Shown here one piece after another: positions 35,323 to 45,800 of a stretch of DNA of 64,000 nt. Origin of the DNA: Ruminococcus flavefaciens (GTDB taxonomy: Bacteria > Bacillota > Clostridia > Oscillospirales > Ruminococcaceae); contig NZ_UETD01000015.1 in NCBI RefSeq assembly GCF_900116855.1, forward strand, positions 1 to 64,000, given 5' to 3'. The notes under the pieces are model-generated. The model saw only the letters and a program-made list of their open reading frames with translations, did no database searches and had not been told where the DNA came from. Within the stretch, counting starts at the first letter, position 1. Each line of letters begins with the position of its first letter. Made by a program: the position numbers and the translations under genes.

Positions 35323-35620
35323 TTTGTGTTTCCTCCTTTGTTTTTTGTTGTTTCCCTTGCTGTGATTATAGTATATCTCTCTTTTGACAAATTGGATATA
35401 AAATCGGAGTAAACAGCACTTTTTCGGGAGTGAACAGGAAAAACTTCTTTTTACGCGATATTTGAAGTGCTCTGTTTGTGGCTATATACCGGCGTTTTCG
35501 GGCACCATGAGCTCGATGGGGCAGCTTTTCCGTTCACTCTACGGAGCGTGGATCGACTTGGAGGAAGCTGTCCTTTATAATATAGATAAAGAGAACTTCG
35601 GTCATTAATGAGGTGATAAT

Positions 35621-36217
35621 ATGGATCAGATCAGAACAGGAAGTCTCATCAGGCAGCTGCGGACAGAACGCGGACTTACCCAGAAGCAGCTTGCAGAGCG
35701 TATAAATGTAAGCGACAAGGCAGTATCAAAGTGGGAGCGCGGAAACGGCTGTCCCGATGTGTCACTGCTTACAGCACTGGCAGAGGTGCTGGATACGGAT
35801 ATACAGGCGCTGCTCTCGGGCAGCATCGAAAAAAACGAAAGTGAGAAAGGCGATATGAAAAAACTCAGATTTTATGTATGCAGAGACTGCGGCAACATCA
35901 TCACGGCGACTTCAGACGCGGCAGTGACCTGCTGCGGAAGCAGGCTCTCGCCCATTGAAGCTAAAAAGGCAGATGAGAACCATCAGCTGAAGGTGGAGGA
36001 CATCGGCGGCGAGTGGTATATAACCTCCGACCATCCCATGACCAAGGAGCACTACATCTCCTTCGCGGCATATGTGTCCGACAGCAGCGTAATGATGTTC
36101 AGGCAGTATCCCGAATGGCAGGTGAACATCACTATCCCCATGTACCGCTCGGGAAAACTGGTGTGGTACTGCAATGAATGCGGGCTCCTCTGTCAGGAGC
36201 TTCGTCCGAAGCGATAA
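35621..36217 (+). CDS. HTH regulator fused to a desulfoferrodoxin-like domain
   Basis: 198 residues. Residues 1-65 are an XRE-type HTH (LIRQLRTERGLTQKQLAERI, VSKWERG). Residues ~78-105 (FYVCRDCGNI...VTCCGSRLSP) have the four-Cys pattern of desulforedoxin. The remainder resembles superoxide reductase: ENHQLK, SDHPMTKEHYISF, and WYCNECG where the enzymes have C-N-x-H-G. Thus three His and one Cys of the usual His4Cys iron site are visible and the last His is Cys. A redox/iron-sensing regulator is a reasonable inference. The start has GAGGTG upstream. Confidence 0.83.
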   Translation: MDQIRTGSLIRQLRTERGLTQKQLAERINVSDKAVSKWERGNGCPDVSLLTALAEVLDTDIQALLSGSIEKNESEKGDMKKLRFYVCRDCGNIITATSDAAVTCCGSRLSPIEAKKADENHQLKVEDIGGEWYITSDHPMTKEHYISFAAYVSDSSVMMFRQYPEWQVNITIPMYRSGKLVWYCNECGLLCQELRPKR

Positions 36218-36222
36218 TAAAT

Positions 36223-36267
36223 AAACGCCGCAGCAATTCCGATAGTCACGGAAATACTGCGGCGTTT
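36223..36267 (+). terminator. Terminator after the HTH-desulfoferrodoxin gene
   Basis: Stem AAACGCCGCAG / CTGCGGCGTTT, 11 bp, perfect, followed by TTTCTG. Confidence 0.75.
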
Positions 36268-36270
36268 CTG

Positions 36271-36299
36271 TTGACACAGCGCCACTGTCGTGTTAAAAT
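36271..36299 (+). promoter_or_regulatory. Promoter of the DUF4846-DUF4241-CotH-flavodoxin run
   Basis: TTGACA (36271-36276), 17-nt spacer, TAAAAT (36294-36299), 38 nt before the ATG. Confidence 0.7.
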
Positions 36300-36337
36300 T
36301 ATAGATATACATCCCCACCATAGAGGAGGCAATTACC

Positions 36338-37261
36338 ATGAAAAGCAACAACATCGAAAAGCCAAAGGGCAAAAAGCGCGGCTTACGCATACTTCTGCTG
36401 ATAATACTTCTCGCAGCGCTTATGACTGCCGTTTATATACGCTGCAATCCCAAGTGGAAAGCCGCAGAGCTGACCATTGAGCCTGCGGGAAGATTTTACG
36501 ACATAGAGTCATTGGTACCCGAGGGCAAGACCCTTGAAACGAGGATAGCTCCCCCCGAGGGCTTCACCCGTGTACCTGCCCCGGAGGGCAGCTTCGGAGC
36601 TTATCTCCGCAGCTATCCCCTGCTCCCCGATGATATCAAGCTCCCCGTCTTTGACGGCTCCACCATTGACAGCTCGGATGTGGCTGCTATCTTTGATATA
36701 AGCCTCGGCGACGAGGGCTACCAGCAGTGCGCTGACAGTGTCATAAGGCTTTACAGCGACTATTTCTATGAGAACAAGCAGTACGACAAAATAAACTTCA
36801 TGTTCTCAAACGGCGACGAGTGCAGCTACGACCGCTGGCGCAAGGGCAAGCGCTTTCTCGCCTTCGGCAGCTTTTCTGCGGAGATACCTGCGGGACTTCC
36901 CGACGACAGCGAGCAGCAGTACAGGAACTACCTCAAGGAGGTAATGCGCTATGCAGGCACTCTCTCGCTGCAAAAGGAGTCGGAGGTCATCCCTGCTGAT
37001 GAGCTCCGCGTAGGCGATATAATATGCAACGACACCCATGTTGTCCTCATAGCCGATGAAGCTGTCAACGAAAACGGCGAGAAATGCTACCTTATCGGTC
37101 AGAGCTTCATTCCTGCGGTATGCTTCCATATCCTGACCCACACAGAGGGCAAGGTCACCTCGCCGTGGTTCACTCAGGAGCAGCTCTCTCAGGACTCCTT
37201 CGTGGTGGGCTCCTTCAGATTTGAAAAGGACAATATCCGCCGCTGGAAAGAGGGCTTCTGA
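36338..37261 (+). CDS. DUF4846 membrane-anchored protein
   Basis: 307 residues. A lysine-rich start and one membrane helix (about 14-37) suggest an extracytoplasmic protein. The body has FGAYLRSYPLLPDDIKLPVF, CADSVIRLYSDYFY and a late DTHVVLIADE segment, as in DUF4846, a family of unknown function that often carries a 'GAYLR-LPL' signature. AGAGGAGG lies upstream. It begins a rightward run of four genes. Confidence 0.75.
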   Translation: MKSNNIEKPKGKKRGLRILLLIILLAALMTAVYIRCNPKWKAAELTIEPAGRFYDIESLVPEGKTLETRIAPPEGFTRVPAPEGSFGAYLRSYPLLPDDIKLPVFDGSTIDSSDVAAIFDISLGDEGYQQCADSVIRLYSDYFYENKQYDKINFMFSNGDECSYDRWRKGKRFLAFGSFSAEIPAGLPDDSEQQYRNYLKEVMRYAGTLSLQKESEVIPADELRVGDIICNDTHVVLIADEAVNENGEKCYLIGQSFIPAVCFHILTHTEGKVTSPWFTQEQLSQDSFVVGSFRFEKDNIRRWKEGF

Positions 37262-37302
37262 TACACACAAACAGTCTGTACATTCATTGAAAGGAGCAGC
37301 CT

Positions 37303-38328
37303 ATGAATATAAAGGAAGTTTTTGATGCAAATCTGAAGTTTATCGGGCAGATGGAGCTTGATGCAGACCTCATGGACCGCACATTTGCCAAGACCGAGAC
37401 CCGTGACCATTTTGTCATCGGCACAGTGGACCTGCCCACAGGCAGGATAAGAGTAGGGGACGCTCTGGCGTATATGGGCACAAAGGAGGCAAGTCCCGAG
37501 CTCAACAGGACAGTGCCAAAGGGCTCCTATCCCGTGGAGCTGGCGTTCATCACCACCCGATTTGACACAATAAGGATAACTGCCGCAAGGATAAAGCTCA
37601 GCGAGGAAAGGGCTGTGCGGTACGAGCTGGCAGAGCCTACACACGAGACAACTGCTTTCCATTGCAGCGACGGCGACCTGACAGGCTTCCCCGTAGACGC
37701 AGGAATGATGGGCTTTATGGACGCTTCTGTCATGGATGAGTATTCGGATTTTCTCCACAGCTGGCACAGGGACAATCCCGACAAGAACCACTACGACGAT
37801 TATTTCGCCGCCCTTTTTAACGAGAGCTATGAGAAGCTTCCGCAGTACCAGAGAGCCGGCGGAGACTTTATTGAGTGGACCGTTCCCGAAACAGGCCACA
37901 GGCTCACCATGAACGCCACAGGCTTCGGCGACGGCTTTTACCAGATATTCTGGGGCATCGACAAGAACGGAGATATCTGTGAGGTGACTGTTCCTCTGAT
38001 AGATGCGGACCTCCTCGACCGTGCCGACAGCGAATACCTTGAGGTCTGGGACGGCATTGAAGCCTGCATAGTCACAAACAACATCGCCGACGGCGGCGAT
38101 ATCGCCTATATGTGCCGCGAGGAGTCGTCTGACGGAAGCTTTAACGGCTGGGTGTTCTACGGCTATGACGAGGGCGAGGATTACTGGGCAGATGCAGATA
38201 ATTTCTGCCTTTACAGCACACACGGTCTCGCAGGACGCTTCCCCGAGATAATACCGCTCCTGCACTCCCCCGAGGGCTCAGCCTACGTCAGGGACGAAGA
38301 CGGTATTTTTATAGCCGATGAGCAGTAA
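37303..38328 (+). CDS. DUF4241 protein
   Basis: 341 residues. The N-terminal half carries the DUF4241 pattern: VDLPTGRIRVGDALAY, VPKGSYPVELAF and 'RxAAARI' (here ITAARIKL). It also has FPVDAGMMGFMD and WHRDNPDK. DUF4241 proteins are uncharacterised and often lie near immunity-type genes. AAAGGAGC precedes the ATG. It is 41 nt after DUF4846 and 12 nt before the CotH gene. Confidence 0.75.
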   Translation: MNIKEVFDANLKFIGQMELDADLMDRTFAKTETRDHFVIGTVDLPTGRIRVGDALAYMGTKEASPELNRTVPKGSYPVELAFITTRFDTIRITAARIKLSEERAVRYELAEPTHETTAFHCSDGDLTGFPVDAGMMGFMDASVMDEYSDFLHSWHRDNPDKNHYDDYFAALFNESYEKLPQYQRAGGDFIEWTVPETGHRLTMNATGFGDGFYQIFWGIDKNGDICEVTVPLIDADLLDRADSEYLEVWDGIEACIVTNNIADGGDIAYMCREESSDGSFNGWVFYGYDEGEDYWADADNFCLYSTHGLAGRFPEIIPLLHSPEGSAYVRDEDGIFIADEQ

Positions 38329-38340
38329 CAGGAGAGCTAT

Positions 38341-40116
38341 ATGAAACACAGACACACAGCAGCAAGTATACTGCTTGCACTTACTGTCAGCTTTGTCACA
38401 TTTTCGGCGGCCTCGTGCTCCGATAAAAAGGCGAACAGCAGCAGCTCTCCCCCGGTATTCGGGGAAACAGCCCCGGAAGCAGCAGTTCCCCTTGACGCCG
38501 AGGGAATGCACTTCTCCGCAAAAAGCGGCTTCTATAATAACGGCTTTTCCCTTACCATCACCGCAGACGACGGCGCGGACATTTACTACACCCTTGACGG
38601 CAGCATCCCCACTGCCGACAGCACGAAATACACCTCTCCCATAGAGATAAAGGACGCCTCCTCGGAGGAAAACAGGCTCAGTGCCCGTAAAGACATCGCT
38701 CAACCCATAGACGCCGCAGAAGATTTCGTTCCCAAGTCCGCGGTGGACAAAGCAACGGTGGTAAGAGCCGTTGCCATCGGCAAAAACGGTGAGCAGAGCC
38801 CTGTGGTATCGAACACCTATTTCGTAGGATTTGCCGACAAGGCGGACTACTACAAAAAATGCAAGGTAGTCTCACTCATGACCGATGAGGGAAACCTCTT
38901 TGACCCTGAAAAAGGCATATATGTAACGGGAAAGGTATATGACGACTGGAAAAAGGGCTCAGACTATGACCCTGAGGCTCATGAATGGGAGATACCTGCG
39001 AACTACTCGCAGAAGGGCAGGGACTGGGAGCGTGAGGCTGAGATACAGTTCTTTGAGGGCGGACAGCCCGTCATGCAGCAGAATGTGGGGATACGCATAC
39101 ACGGCGGCGCCACGCGGTCCTATTCCCAGAAAAGCTTCAACGTGTACGCAAGGAGCGATTACGGCGCTCCCAAGCTGGAATACGACCTGTTCTCGGGAAA
39201 AGTGAAGAACAGCACGGACGGCTCTCCCGTTACGGTGTTCGACAGCTTTGTTCTCCGCAACGGCGGAAACGACGCCTACTTCACACGCTTCCGAGACAAG
39301 CTCATACAGTCCCTTGTCTCGGACAGGGAGTTCCTCACTCAGGGCATGGAGCCCTGCATAGTCTTTATCGACGGCGAGTTCTGGGGACATTATGAGATAA
39401 CGGAAAAAATGGACGCAGACTTTGTGAGCGCACATTACGGCGTACCTGCAAAGGATATCTGCATCATAAAGAGAGAAGCTCTCGATGACGGCTCGGAGGA
39501 GACCTTTGCGGAATGGAAAGAGCTCCGCAAATGGATACAGAGTACCGATCTCTCCGTTCAGGCAAATTACGATGAGCTCTGCAAGCACATAGATATGCAG
39601 GGCTTCATGGACTACATAAGCACCGAGATATACATAGACAACTGCGACTGGGGCGAGCCGAATACCGCTTTCTGGAAGGCTGAGACCGCCGACGAAAGCT
39701 CTCCCTATGCCGACGGCAAATGGCGGTTCATACTGTTCGATACCGAGTACAGCTCGGGTATCTACGGCGAGGCTCTGTCCTACAACAACAGCCTTGAAAG
39801 GCTCATGGAGAGCGACTGCTTCCTCGCAGACCTGTTCAACGGAGCGCTGAAGAATGAGGGCTTCCGCAAGCAGTTCGCAGAGACCTTCAGAGATATCGCT
39901 GAAAACAACTTCGGCGCCGAAAAGGTCACTGCCGAGGCAGACAGGCTCTCGGAGGAATACCGACAGATGGCCATTGACACCTACGACCGCTTCTGGAGCG
40001 GCTGGGCAGGCGGCTCCGCTGCGGATATGAACTACGAGTCCGCAGTAAGCTCCCTCAGAAGCTTCTTTGAGCAGAGACACGACTATATAACAATGTATCT
40101 CGACAGCATAATGTGA
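38341..40116 (+). CDS. CotH-kinase family lipoprotein
   Basis: 591 residues. A signal peptide ends in a lipobox-like AASC (about residue 23). Residues ~55-90 form a chitobiase-type module (DIYYTLDGSIPTADSTKYTS). The CotH domain follows: GIRIHGGATRSYSQKSF, FVLRNGGNDAYFTRFRDKL, YEITEKMD and WRFILFDTEYSSG, which includes the conserved Asp region. Spore-coat CotH is a kinase-like enzyme; in ruminococci CotH modules also occur in cell-surface and cellulosome proteins. Coupled to DUF4241 upstream. Confidence 0.88.
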   Translation: MKHRHTAASILLALTVSFVTFSAASCSDKKANSSSSPPVFGETAPEAAVPLDAEGMHFSAKSGFYNNGFSLTITADDGADIYYTLDGSIPTADSTKYTSPIEIKDASSEENRLSARKDIAQPIDAAEDFVPKSAVDKATVVRAVAIGKNGEQSPVVSNTYFVGFADKADYYKKCKVVSLMTDEGNLFDPEKGIYVTGKVYDDWKKGSDYDPEAHEWEIPANYSQKGRDWEREAEIQFFEGGQPVMQQNVGIRIHGGATRSYSQKSFNVYARSDYGAPKLEYDLFSGKVKNSTDGSPVTVFDSFVLRNGGNDAYFTRFRDKLIQSLVSDREFLTQGMEPCIVFIDGEFWGHYEITEKMDADFVSAHYGVPAKDICIIKREALDDGSEETFAEWKELRKWIQSTDLSVQANYDELCKHIDMQGFMDYISTEIYIDNCDWGEPNTAFWKAETADESSPYADGKWRFILFDTEYSSGIYGEALSYNNSLERLMESDCFLADLFNGALKNEGFRKQFAETFRDIAENNFGAEKVTAEADRLSEEYRQMAIDTYDRFWSGWAGGSAADMNYESAVSSLRSFFEQRHDYITMYLDSIM

Positions 40117-40151
40117 TGACCTAAGAGCAATATGAAAGGCAGGTAAGTTCA

Positions 40152-40595
40152 ATGAAAACACTGGTAGCATATTTCAGCGCAGAGACAGGTAAGACAAGAA
40201 AGATAGCAGAGGAGCTGGCAAAGTCCGCAGGTGCAGACCTCTACGAGATAAAGCCTGCGGAGCCATACAGCGCCGCCGACCTGAAATGGGTAAATCCCCT
40301 TGCAAGGTGCAACCGCGAAAAGCTCGGCAGGAAGGACGTTCCCGTATCGGGAAAGGTCAGCGGCTGGGAGGAATATGACACGATATACCTCGGCTTCCCC
40401 ATCTGGTATTACGGAGCTCCCAACGTGGTCAATACCTTCTGCGGGGACTATGACTGGACGGGAAAGACAATACATATCTTCGCCACATCGGGCAGCAGCG
40501 GCATAGGCAAAACTGCCGAAAAGCTTGCCCCGTACATAAAGGGCGGAGAAATAGCCGACGCCAAAAGAGTGACCTCCGCTTCCGAGGTGCTCTGA
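40152..40595 (+). CDS. Flavodoxin-family protein
   Basis: 147 residues. The FMN-phosphate segment FSAETGKTRKIAEELA at the N-terminus and the DTIYLGFPIWYYGAPN segment are typical of short flavodoxin-like proteins. 'FATSGSSGIGKT' is the usual third loop. It lies 35 nt after the CotH gene and is probably its co-transcript. A paralogue is encoded at 48483. Confidence 0.88.
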   Translation: MKTLVAYFSAETGKTRKIAEELAKSAGADLYEIKPAEPYSAADLKWVNPLARCNREKLGRKDVPVSGKVSGWEEYDTIYLGFPIWYYGAPNVVNTFCGDYDWTGKTIHIFATSGSSGIGKTAEKLAPYIKGGEIADAKRVTSASEVL

Positions 40596-40599
40596 ACCC

Positions 40600-40628
40600 T
40601 TGACACTCCCTGCAAACCGTGATATAAT
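40600..40628 (+). promoter_or_regulatory. Promoter of the MATE riboswitch unit
   Basis: TTGACA (40600-40605), 17-nt spacer, TATAAT (40623-40628); both hexamers are perfect. Confidence 0.82.
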
Positions 40629-40631
40629 GGA

Positions 40632-40723
40632 AAAGTTGGTTCGGAGGGCAAAACATTCGACGGAAATGCAATGCCGGATAAGACCGCGGGCTGAAATGCC
40701 TGCTGTTTTGTCCGGCTTTTTTT
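40632..40723 (+). promoter_or_regulatory. Probable guanidine-IV (mepA-type) riboswitch with terminator
   Basis: The leader of the MATE gene has a first conserved-looking arm (GGTTCGGAGGGCAAAACATT, then CGACGG). It is followed by an intrinsic terminator: GCCGGAT (40673-40679) pairs with GTCCGGC (40710-40716), with an inner GCGGGC/GCCTGC stem, then TTTTTTT (40717-40723). Known mepA-motif guanidine-IV RNAs sit upstream of MATE exporters in Ruminococcaceae and Clostridia and act by transcription control. Context and layout fit; I assign the class from memory of the motif, not a covariance search. Confidence 0.65.
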
Positions 40724-40734
40724 ATGGAGGTACT

Positions 40735-42072
40735 ATGGAAAAGAACGATTTTACAAGCGGAGCGATACTGCCAAAGCTGCTGAAATTCATGCTGCCTGTG
40801 CTGTTCGCCATGTTCCTGCAATCGCTGTACGGTGCGGTGGACCTGCTGGTGGTGGGAAGATTCAGCGATAACGCGGCTGTATCCGCGGTTTCAACGGGCT
40901 CACAGATAATAATGACCCTGACCAATATCCTCGTGAGCTTCTCAATGGGCATAACCGTTGCCGTGGGGCAGAAAATAGGTCAGAAGCGCCCGAAGGACGC
41001 GGCTCGGACCATAGGCACGGGACTGGTCATCTTCGCCGCTGCGGGACTGCTGCTGACTGTCATCAGCGTCATAGGCGCGGAGATTCTGGCAAAGATAATG
41101 AACGCTCCCGCGGAAGCCTTTGACGTCACCGCAGGCTATATACGCATTTGCGGCGCAGGCTTTCTCATCATAACCGCGTACAACCTGCTGGGAAGTATAT
41201 TCCGCGGTCTCGGCGACTCAAAAACTCCCCTCATCGCCGTGGGTATCGCCTGCATTTTCAATATCATCGGCGACCTTTTTTTCGTGGCGGTGCTTCACCT
41301 CGGCGCAAACGGAGCCGCTCTGGCTACTGTCCTCGCTCAGCTTATAAGCGTTCTTATCTCCCTTATCATCATACGACGCACAAAGCTTCCCTTTGAGTTC
41401 CACAGGTCAGATATCAGGATGAACAATGTCTGCGCGAAGGCTATATTCCGCATAGGGACTCCCATAGCCCTGCAGGACCTCCTTGTGGGAGTCTCCTTCC
41501 TTGTAATGCTTGCCATTGTCAATAAGATAGGACTTACTGCCTCGGCAGGTGTGGGCGTTGCGGAAAAGGTTTGCGCCTTCATCATGCTGGTACCTGCGGC
41601 ATTCATGCAGTCCATGTCAGCATTTGTGGCGCAGAATTACGGTGCAGGCAAGGCTGACCGCGCAAAGCAGGCGCTGAAAACAGGCATCGCGGTCTCCTTT
41701 GTGTTCGGATTTATGATGTTCCTGCTGACATTCTTCCGCGGAGACCTCCTTGCAGGCATTTTCTCGGGGGACCGTGAAGCGGTCCTCAATGCGTGGGACT
41801 ACCTGAAAGCCTACGCAATCGACTGCCTGCTGACCTGTTTCCTGTTCTGCTTCATAGGCTACTACAACGGCATACAAAAGACCACATTTGTTATGATACA
41901 GGGCATCTGCGGCGCCTTCTGCATAAGGATACCCGTGGCATTCATCATGCAGCACATCGGCGGCGGCTCCCTTTTCCTCATAGGACTTGCCACCCCCTGC
42001 TCCACCATTATTCAGATAATCATGTGCTTTGCGGTATATGCATATCTGAGCAGAAAGCGAAGCTCCGAATAA
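40735..42072 (+). CDS. MATE-family efflux transporter
   Basis: 445 residues from the ATG at 40735 (GGAGGT upstream, inside the riboswitch tail). Twelve membrane helices; ILPKLLKFMLPVLFAMFLQSLY and AVDLLVVGRFSDNAAVSAVS are typical of MepA/DinF-like exporters, as is the repeat in the second half. It exports cationic compounds using an ion gradient. The leader suggests guanidine as the inducer. Confidence 0.9.
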   Translation: MEKNDFTSGAILPKLLKFMLPVLFAMFLQSLYGAVDLLVVGRFSDNAAVSAVSTGSQIIMTLTNILVSFSMGITVAVGQKIGQKRPKDAARTIGTGLVIFAAAGLLLTVISVIGAEILAKIMNAPAEAFDVTAGYIRICGAGFLIITAYNLLGSIFRGLGDSKTPLIAVGIACIFNIIGDLFFVAVLHLGANGAALATVLAQLISVLISLIIIRRTKLPFEFHRSDIRMNNVCAKAIFRIGTPIALQDLLVGVSFLVMLAIVNKIGLTASAGVGVAEKVCAFIMLVPAAFMQSMSAFVAQNYGAGKADRAKQALKTGIAVSFVFGFMMFLLTFFRGDLLAGIFSGDREAVLNAWDYLKAYAIDCLLTCFLFCFIGYYNGIQKTTFVMIQGICGAFCIRIPVAFIMQHIGGGSLFLIGLATPCSTIIQIIMCFAVYAYLSRKRSSE

Positions 42073-42077
42073 AAACA

Positions 42078-42112
42078 AGAGCCTGATGAGCAAAAACTCT
42101 TCAGGCTCTTTT
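42078..42112 (+). terminator. Terminator after the MATE gene
   Basis: Stem AAGAGCCTGA / TCAGGCTCTT with a 13-nt loop and TTTT; also usable leftward. Confidence 0.8.
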
Positions 42113-42173
42113 CGGTTTCACATCCTTGAAACTTCTTTATTATTTTGTGAGGGCAGATCACTGTCAGAGCATA

Positions 42174-42839
42174 TTATTGCAGATACCATTTATCGCCGAA
42201 AAGCTCAAATATCTCATCTGCCGACGGGTCATCGAGTCTTTTTGAAATACCCGGCTCAGAGCCGAGGAATACGAATTCCTCCCTGCCGTCCTTCATTCTG
42301 ACGCCGTACAGAGACTTTTCGGGGGCATCTGCAATTGCTGTGCCCTCTGTGATGACCTCTGCATCGGCATTTACCTGATATAAGCATTCCGCGCACTGCT
42401 TCAATGTTTCATCATCGAAATACTCCATTGACTCAAATTCATCGTAATGCTCGATAAGATAGGCATATTCATCCTCCACGGGATACATCGGTTTCGTATC
42501 GGGGCGCTCGTAAACGTGCTTCATGCCCTTTCCGTCGATGAAATAGCCCTTTGAATACGGCTCGTCAAAAGAGGCGATCCACATCATGAACACTATTTTC
42601 TGATCCGACCATACCTGATCGGTGTCATTTGAAGTGTCTGTCGGAACGGTCGTCTCGGGAGAGGATGTCGTGTCTGCCGAAACGGCAGTGTCGGTCTCTG
42701 CGGCAGTAGTCTCCTCATCGGCAGCAGTTGCTTCCGTAGGAGCGATCTCCGAGCCCGATGTGAGCTGTTCCTGATCGCCGCATCCCGACATCATTAGTGA
42801 AGCAGCTGCTATGATCCCTGTAAGTACTCTTTTTTTCAT
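42174..42839 (-). CDS. Lipoprotein with Thr/Glu/Ala-rich linker
   Basis: 221 residues. The signal MKKRVLTGIIAAASLMMSGC ends in a clear lipobox. A linker rich in Thr, Ala, Asp and Glu spans about 22-75, then a soluble domain. No family recognised. AGGAGG lies upstream and it starts 50 nt downstream of the M4 protease gene on the same strand, so it may be co-transcribed with it. Confidence 0.72.
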   Translation of the reverse strand: MKKRVLTGIIAAASLMMSGCGDQEQLTSGSEIAPTEATAADEETTAAETDTAVSADTTSSPETTVPTDTSNDTDQVWSDQKIVFMMWIASFDEPYSKGYFIDGKGMKHVYERPDTKPMYPVEDEYAYLIEHYDEFESMEYFDDETLKQCAECLYQVNADAEVITEGTAIADAPEKSLYGVRMKDGREEFVFLGSEPGISKRLDDPSADEIFELFGDKWYLQ

Positions 42840-42888
42840 GATACCCTCCTAAATTTTTCGGTTTTCAGTGATATGAAAAGTGGCGATA

Positions 42889-45800
42889 TCAGGGCGTAAC
42901 AGGTGAAGTGCTGACAGTATTTACGGGTGTGACTCTTCTGGTCCTTGAATTGTAGGTAAATACGTTCCAGTAGCCGCCGTTGCCTGTCAGCGGAACAGAG
43001 AAGGTGTATGCAGGCTCATTGCTGTTGCCTGTGAAAACCTTTACAGTTGCGCCTGATGATGTGATACTCGGAGAACCGCTGAAGTTGTAAACATAGAATG
43101 AATAGTCTCCTGAGATGGGGTTGTAAAGTGTAGTGGTCTCGGGACCGTAGCTGTTTGTATCATCAAGGTCCAGATCTGCTATTTCCGTAGTGCCTTCCCA
43201 GTACTGCTTGTATCCGAAATAGATGTGGAAGGTGGTGCCGTCCGACTTGGGTCCGATAAGATGTGAATCCAGATCATAGGGTGTCCTTCCCCACTCAAGC
43301 ACGATCCTGAGCTGGTTGGAGTCAAGGGTATGAGAAACTGTGGCGTTCTGATTCGCGATGGTCTTGCCGCCCAGTATCTTAACGTTGAAATATGTTTTAA
43401 GATATCTCTTTTCACCGCTTGCAAGGGTACGCTGGTCGATTACTTCGATGCAGTAATGTCCTGCATCCTGAGAGAGTGTGTAATTGCCGTTTGTACCTGT
43501 GGTGAGAGTGGTGAGTATGGTACCTGTCTTATTGTTCATGCCGCTGCGGACTCTCAGTGTCATGCCGGATACGCCGCTTCCCGTTACGGAATCCTTGATA
43601 GTTCCCGAAGCAGTGCCGACGCCTTCATACGATGTGGGTATCAGCTCGATGGTGTCGCAGTAATTTGTCATTCTTGCGGATACTAACGACATTGTCAGTG
43701 ATGTTGAAATATATCCTGCATGAGAAACAGTTAATGTGTAGGTACCGGGACGGAGATCATAGAATTTGAATGTTCCGTCGGTATCGGATAATGAAAATGC
43801 TGTGGGTATCGAAATAATAGAAGACGAACCGCTGCGGTTCAGTGTTACCAGTGAACCTGCGAGAGGAGTATTGTTTCCTGCGATAGTATCAAGATCAGCC
43901 TCAACCACCTTGCCGAACAGTACATTCGTACCTGTTACCGTAGTGGCAGTGGGACCTGTGATGCCTGCTGTATCGAATGCATCCTTGATTATCTGTATTT
44001 CCTCGCCTGACATTCTCATTGCCTTTGCTGCGCGCAGAACATTTACACGGACGTCATCGAACTCTGCGTCCGAATCATAGCCGTATAACAGAGATTTATA
44101 CCATAATGCCGCCAGTCTGTCCTTATCGGAGATGCCGTTTGCCCACATAAGATAGCAGGGATAGGAAATAACGGAATTGTTTGTGTGTACTCCGCCGTGA
44201 TCGAATGTATTTCCTGCAACATTGAAATCATAGAAATATGTCGTATCATTCACGCCTGTAGGCATATGCCTTAAATTAGGGTTGGACATTACACGGATGG
44301 GGGCTGCATGATTATCCTCGCCGTGGTTCCAATCGGGATCGTTATCGCCCTCTGCAAAGTATCCGAAGATATCCGCATAGCCCTCATTGATGGCACCGGG
44401 AGCATCGTTGTAATTCAGGTTAAGGTCTGTCTCGTCGGCAACAACGGAATGTGTAAATTCATGTCCGACGGTATCTATTCCTGCCTGAGCGGCTGTGGTA
44501 TAGCTTCCTCCGCGCTGACCGAAAACGATATTATTTCCTGCGCCTGAGGAATAGCTGTTGTTTTCACCGAGATTGATGCTCACATGGAATTCGCCGTTTT
44601 CATTGTCAAAGCCGTTTCTGTGCAGTGTCTCAAGATAATAATCATAAACATGATTAGCGCTTACGATGGCACTTACCTCACCTGTTGTCCATGTATTTGA
44701 AAATTTGACGATAGGGTCTCCGGGCCAGATAGAGTGGTCGTGGCTTCCTGCCAGATCATGATAGTGTAAGTTCCTTACGGGGTCATCTATTGTGTAAAAG
44801 GTCGTATGAAAAATACTAAACTTATTTACGGAGAAGGTCTGATTTACGCCGAACTCATCATTGCCGCTTGCCGATATGACCTCGCTCACGCTTCTGAGGT
44901 TCTCAAGGAGGATATCTCCTGTGTGTGCATCAACAAGGAGATTGTAGTACTTGCCGTCCATAAGGCAGTTTATATTGTAAGCGGGCTTTATTCCGTCCTT
45001 GGTATAGATCACCAGTCCATCGGAAGATACAAAGTTGTATCCTGCGTCCTCAATGACCGTCTGTGCGTCTGCTTCGGAGATGATATCAGCGGTATCCACA
45101 GACAGCTGAGGGATGAATTTGCTGTGGAGAGCTGTGGTATTGCCCTCTGTATCGGTAGAAACAACTATGTTCTGTCCATATACGGGGATACCGTCTATTA
45201 CCTGATGGAACTTGTAGGAATATCCGCAGCTGTCAAAGCTGGTCTTTTCCCACTCCAGCTGTGTTTTCGGGTCATCGCAGCCCATCAGTGACTTGACTTC
45301 GTACAGTGAGAGGAGAGCTTCGTCGGGAGACTCTACAACGATCTGCGAGAATCTGCCGTTGAGATCGGCAATGTAGCCGTCATCGCTGAGATATATCTCA
45401 AGATCATCGGGATCGTCATTGTAGATATACAGAAGCTCCAATGAGTCCATGTCATACAGGAAATCCGTATCATAATCTTCATAGGTGTTCTTTATGACGC
45501 GGACCGTGAAATCAGCTTCCATGGAGTAGTCGTTGCACTGGATGACAGCCTTCAGTGAAACGTTCTTAGTCTCATCGGAACGTGTGACTGCACCCGTATC
45601 CGAGATGACATCGGGATCGGTGCTGATCCATGTGATCGTTGCACCCTCAAGCTCTGTGCAGAGCGTAAGATCAGAGGTTACGGAATTTGCGTCATTGCCC
45701 TCTGCAAAGCCTATTTTGAGCTTGGAATATGCATTCATAACAGTCTGCATATCAGTTTCGTCAGTTTCATCATCTGACATACCGAAGGAATAAAGCTGGT

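Noticed and set aside
38959-40170. A 403-codon open frame opposite the CotH gene
   Set aside because: Antisense shadow of a protein with well-conserved motifs.
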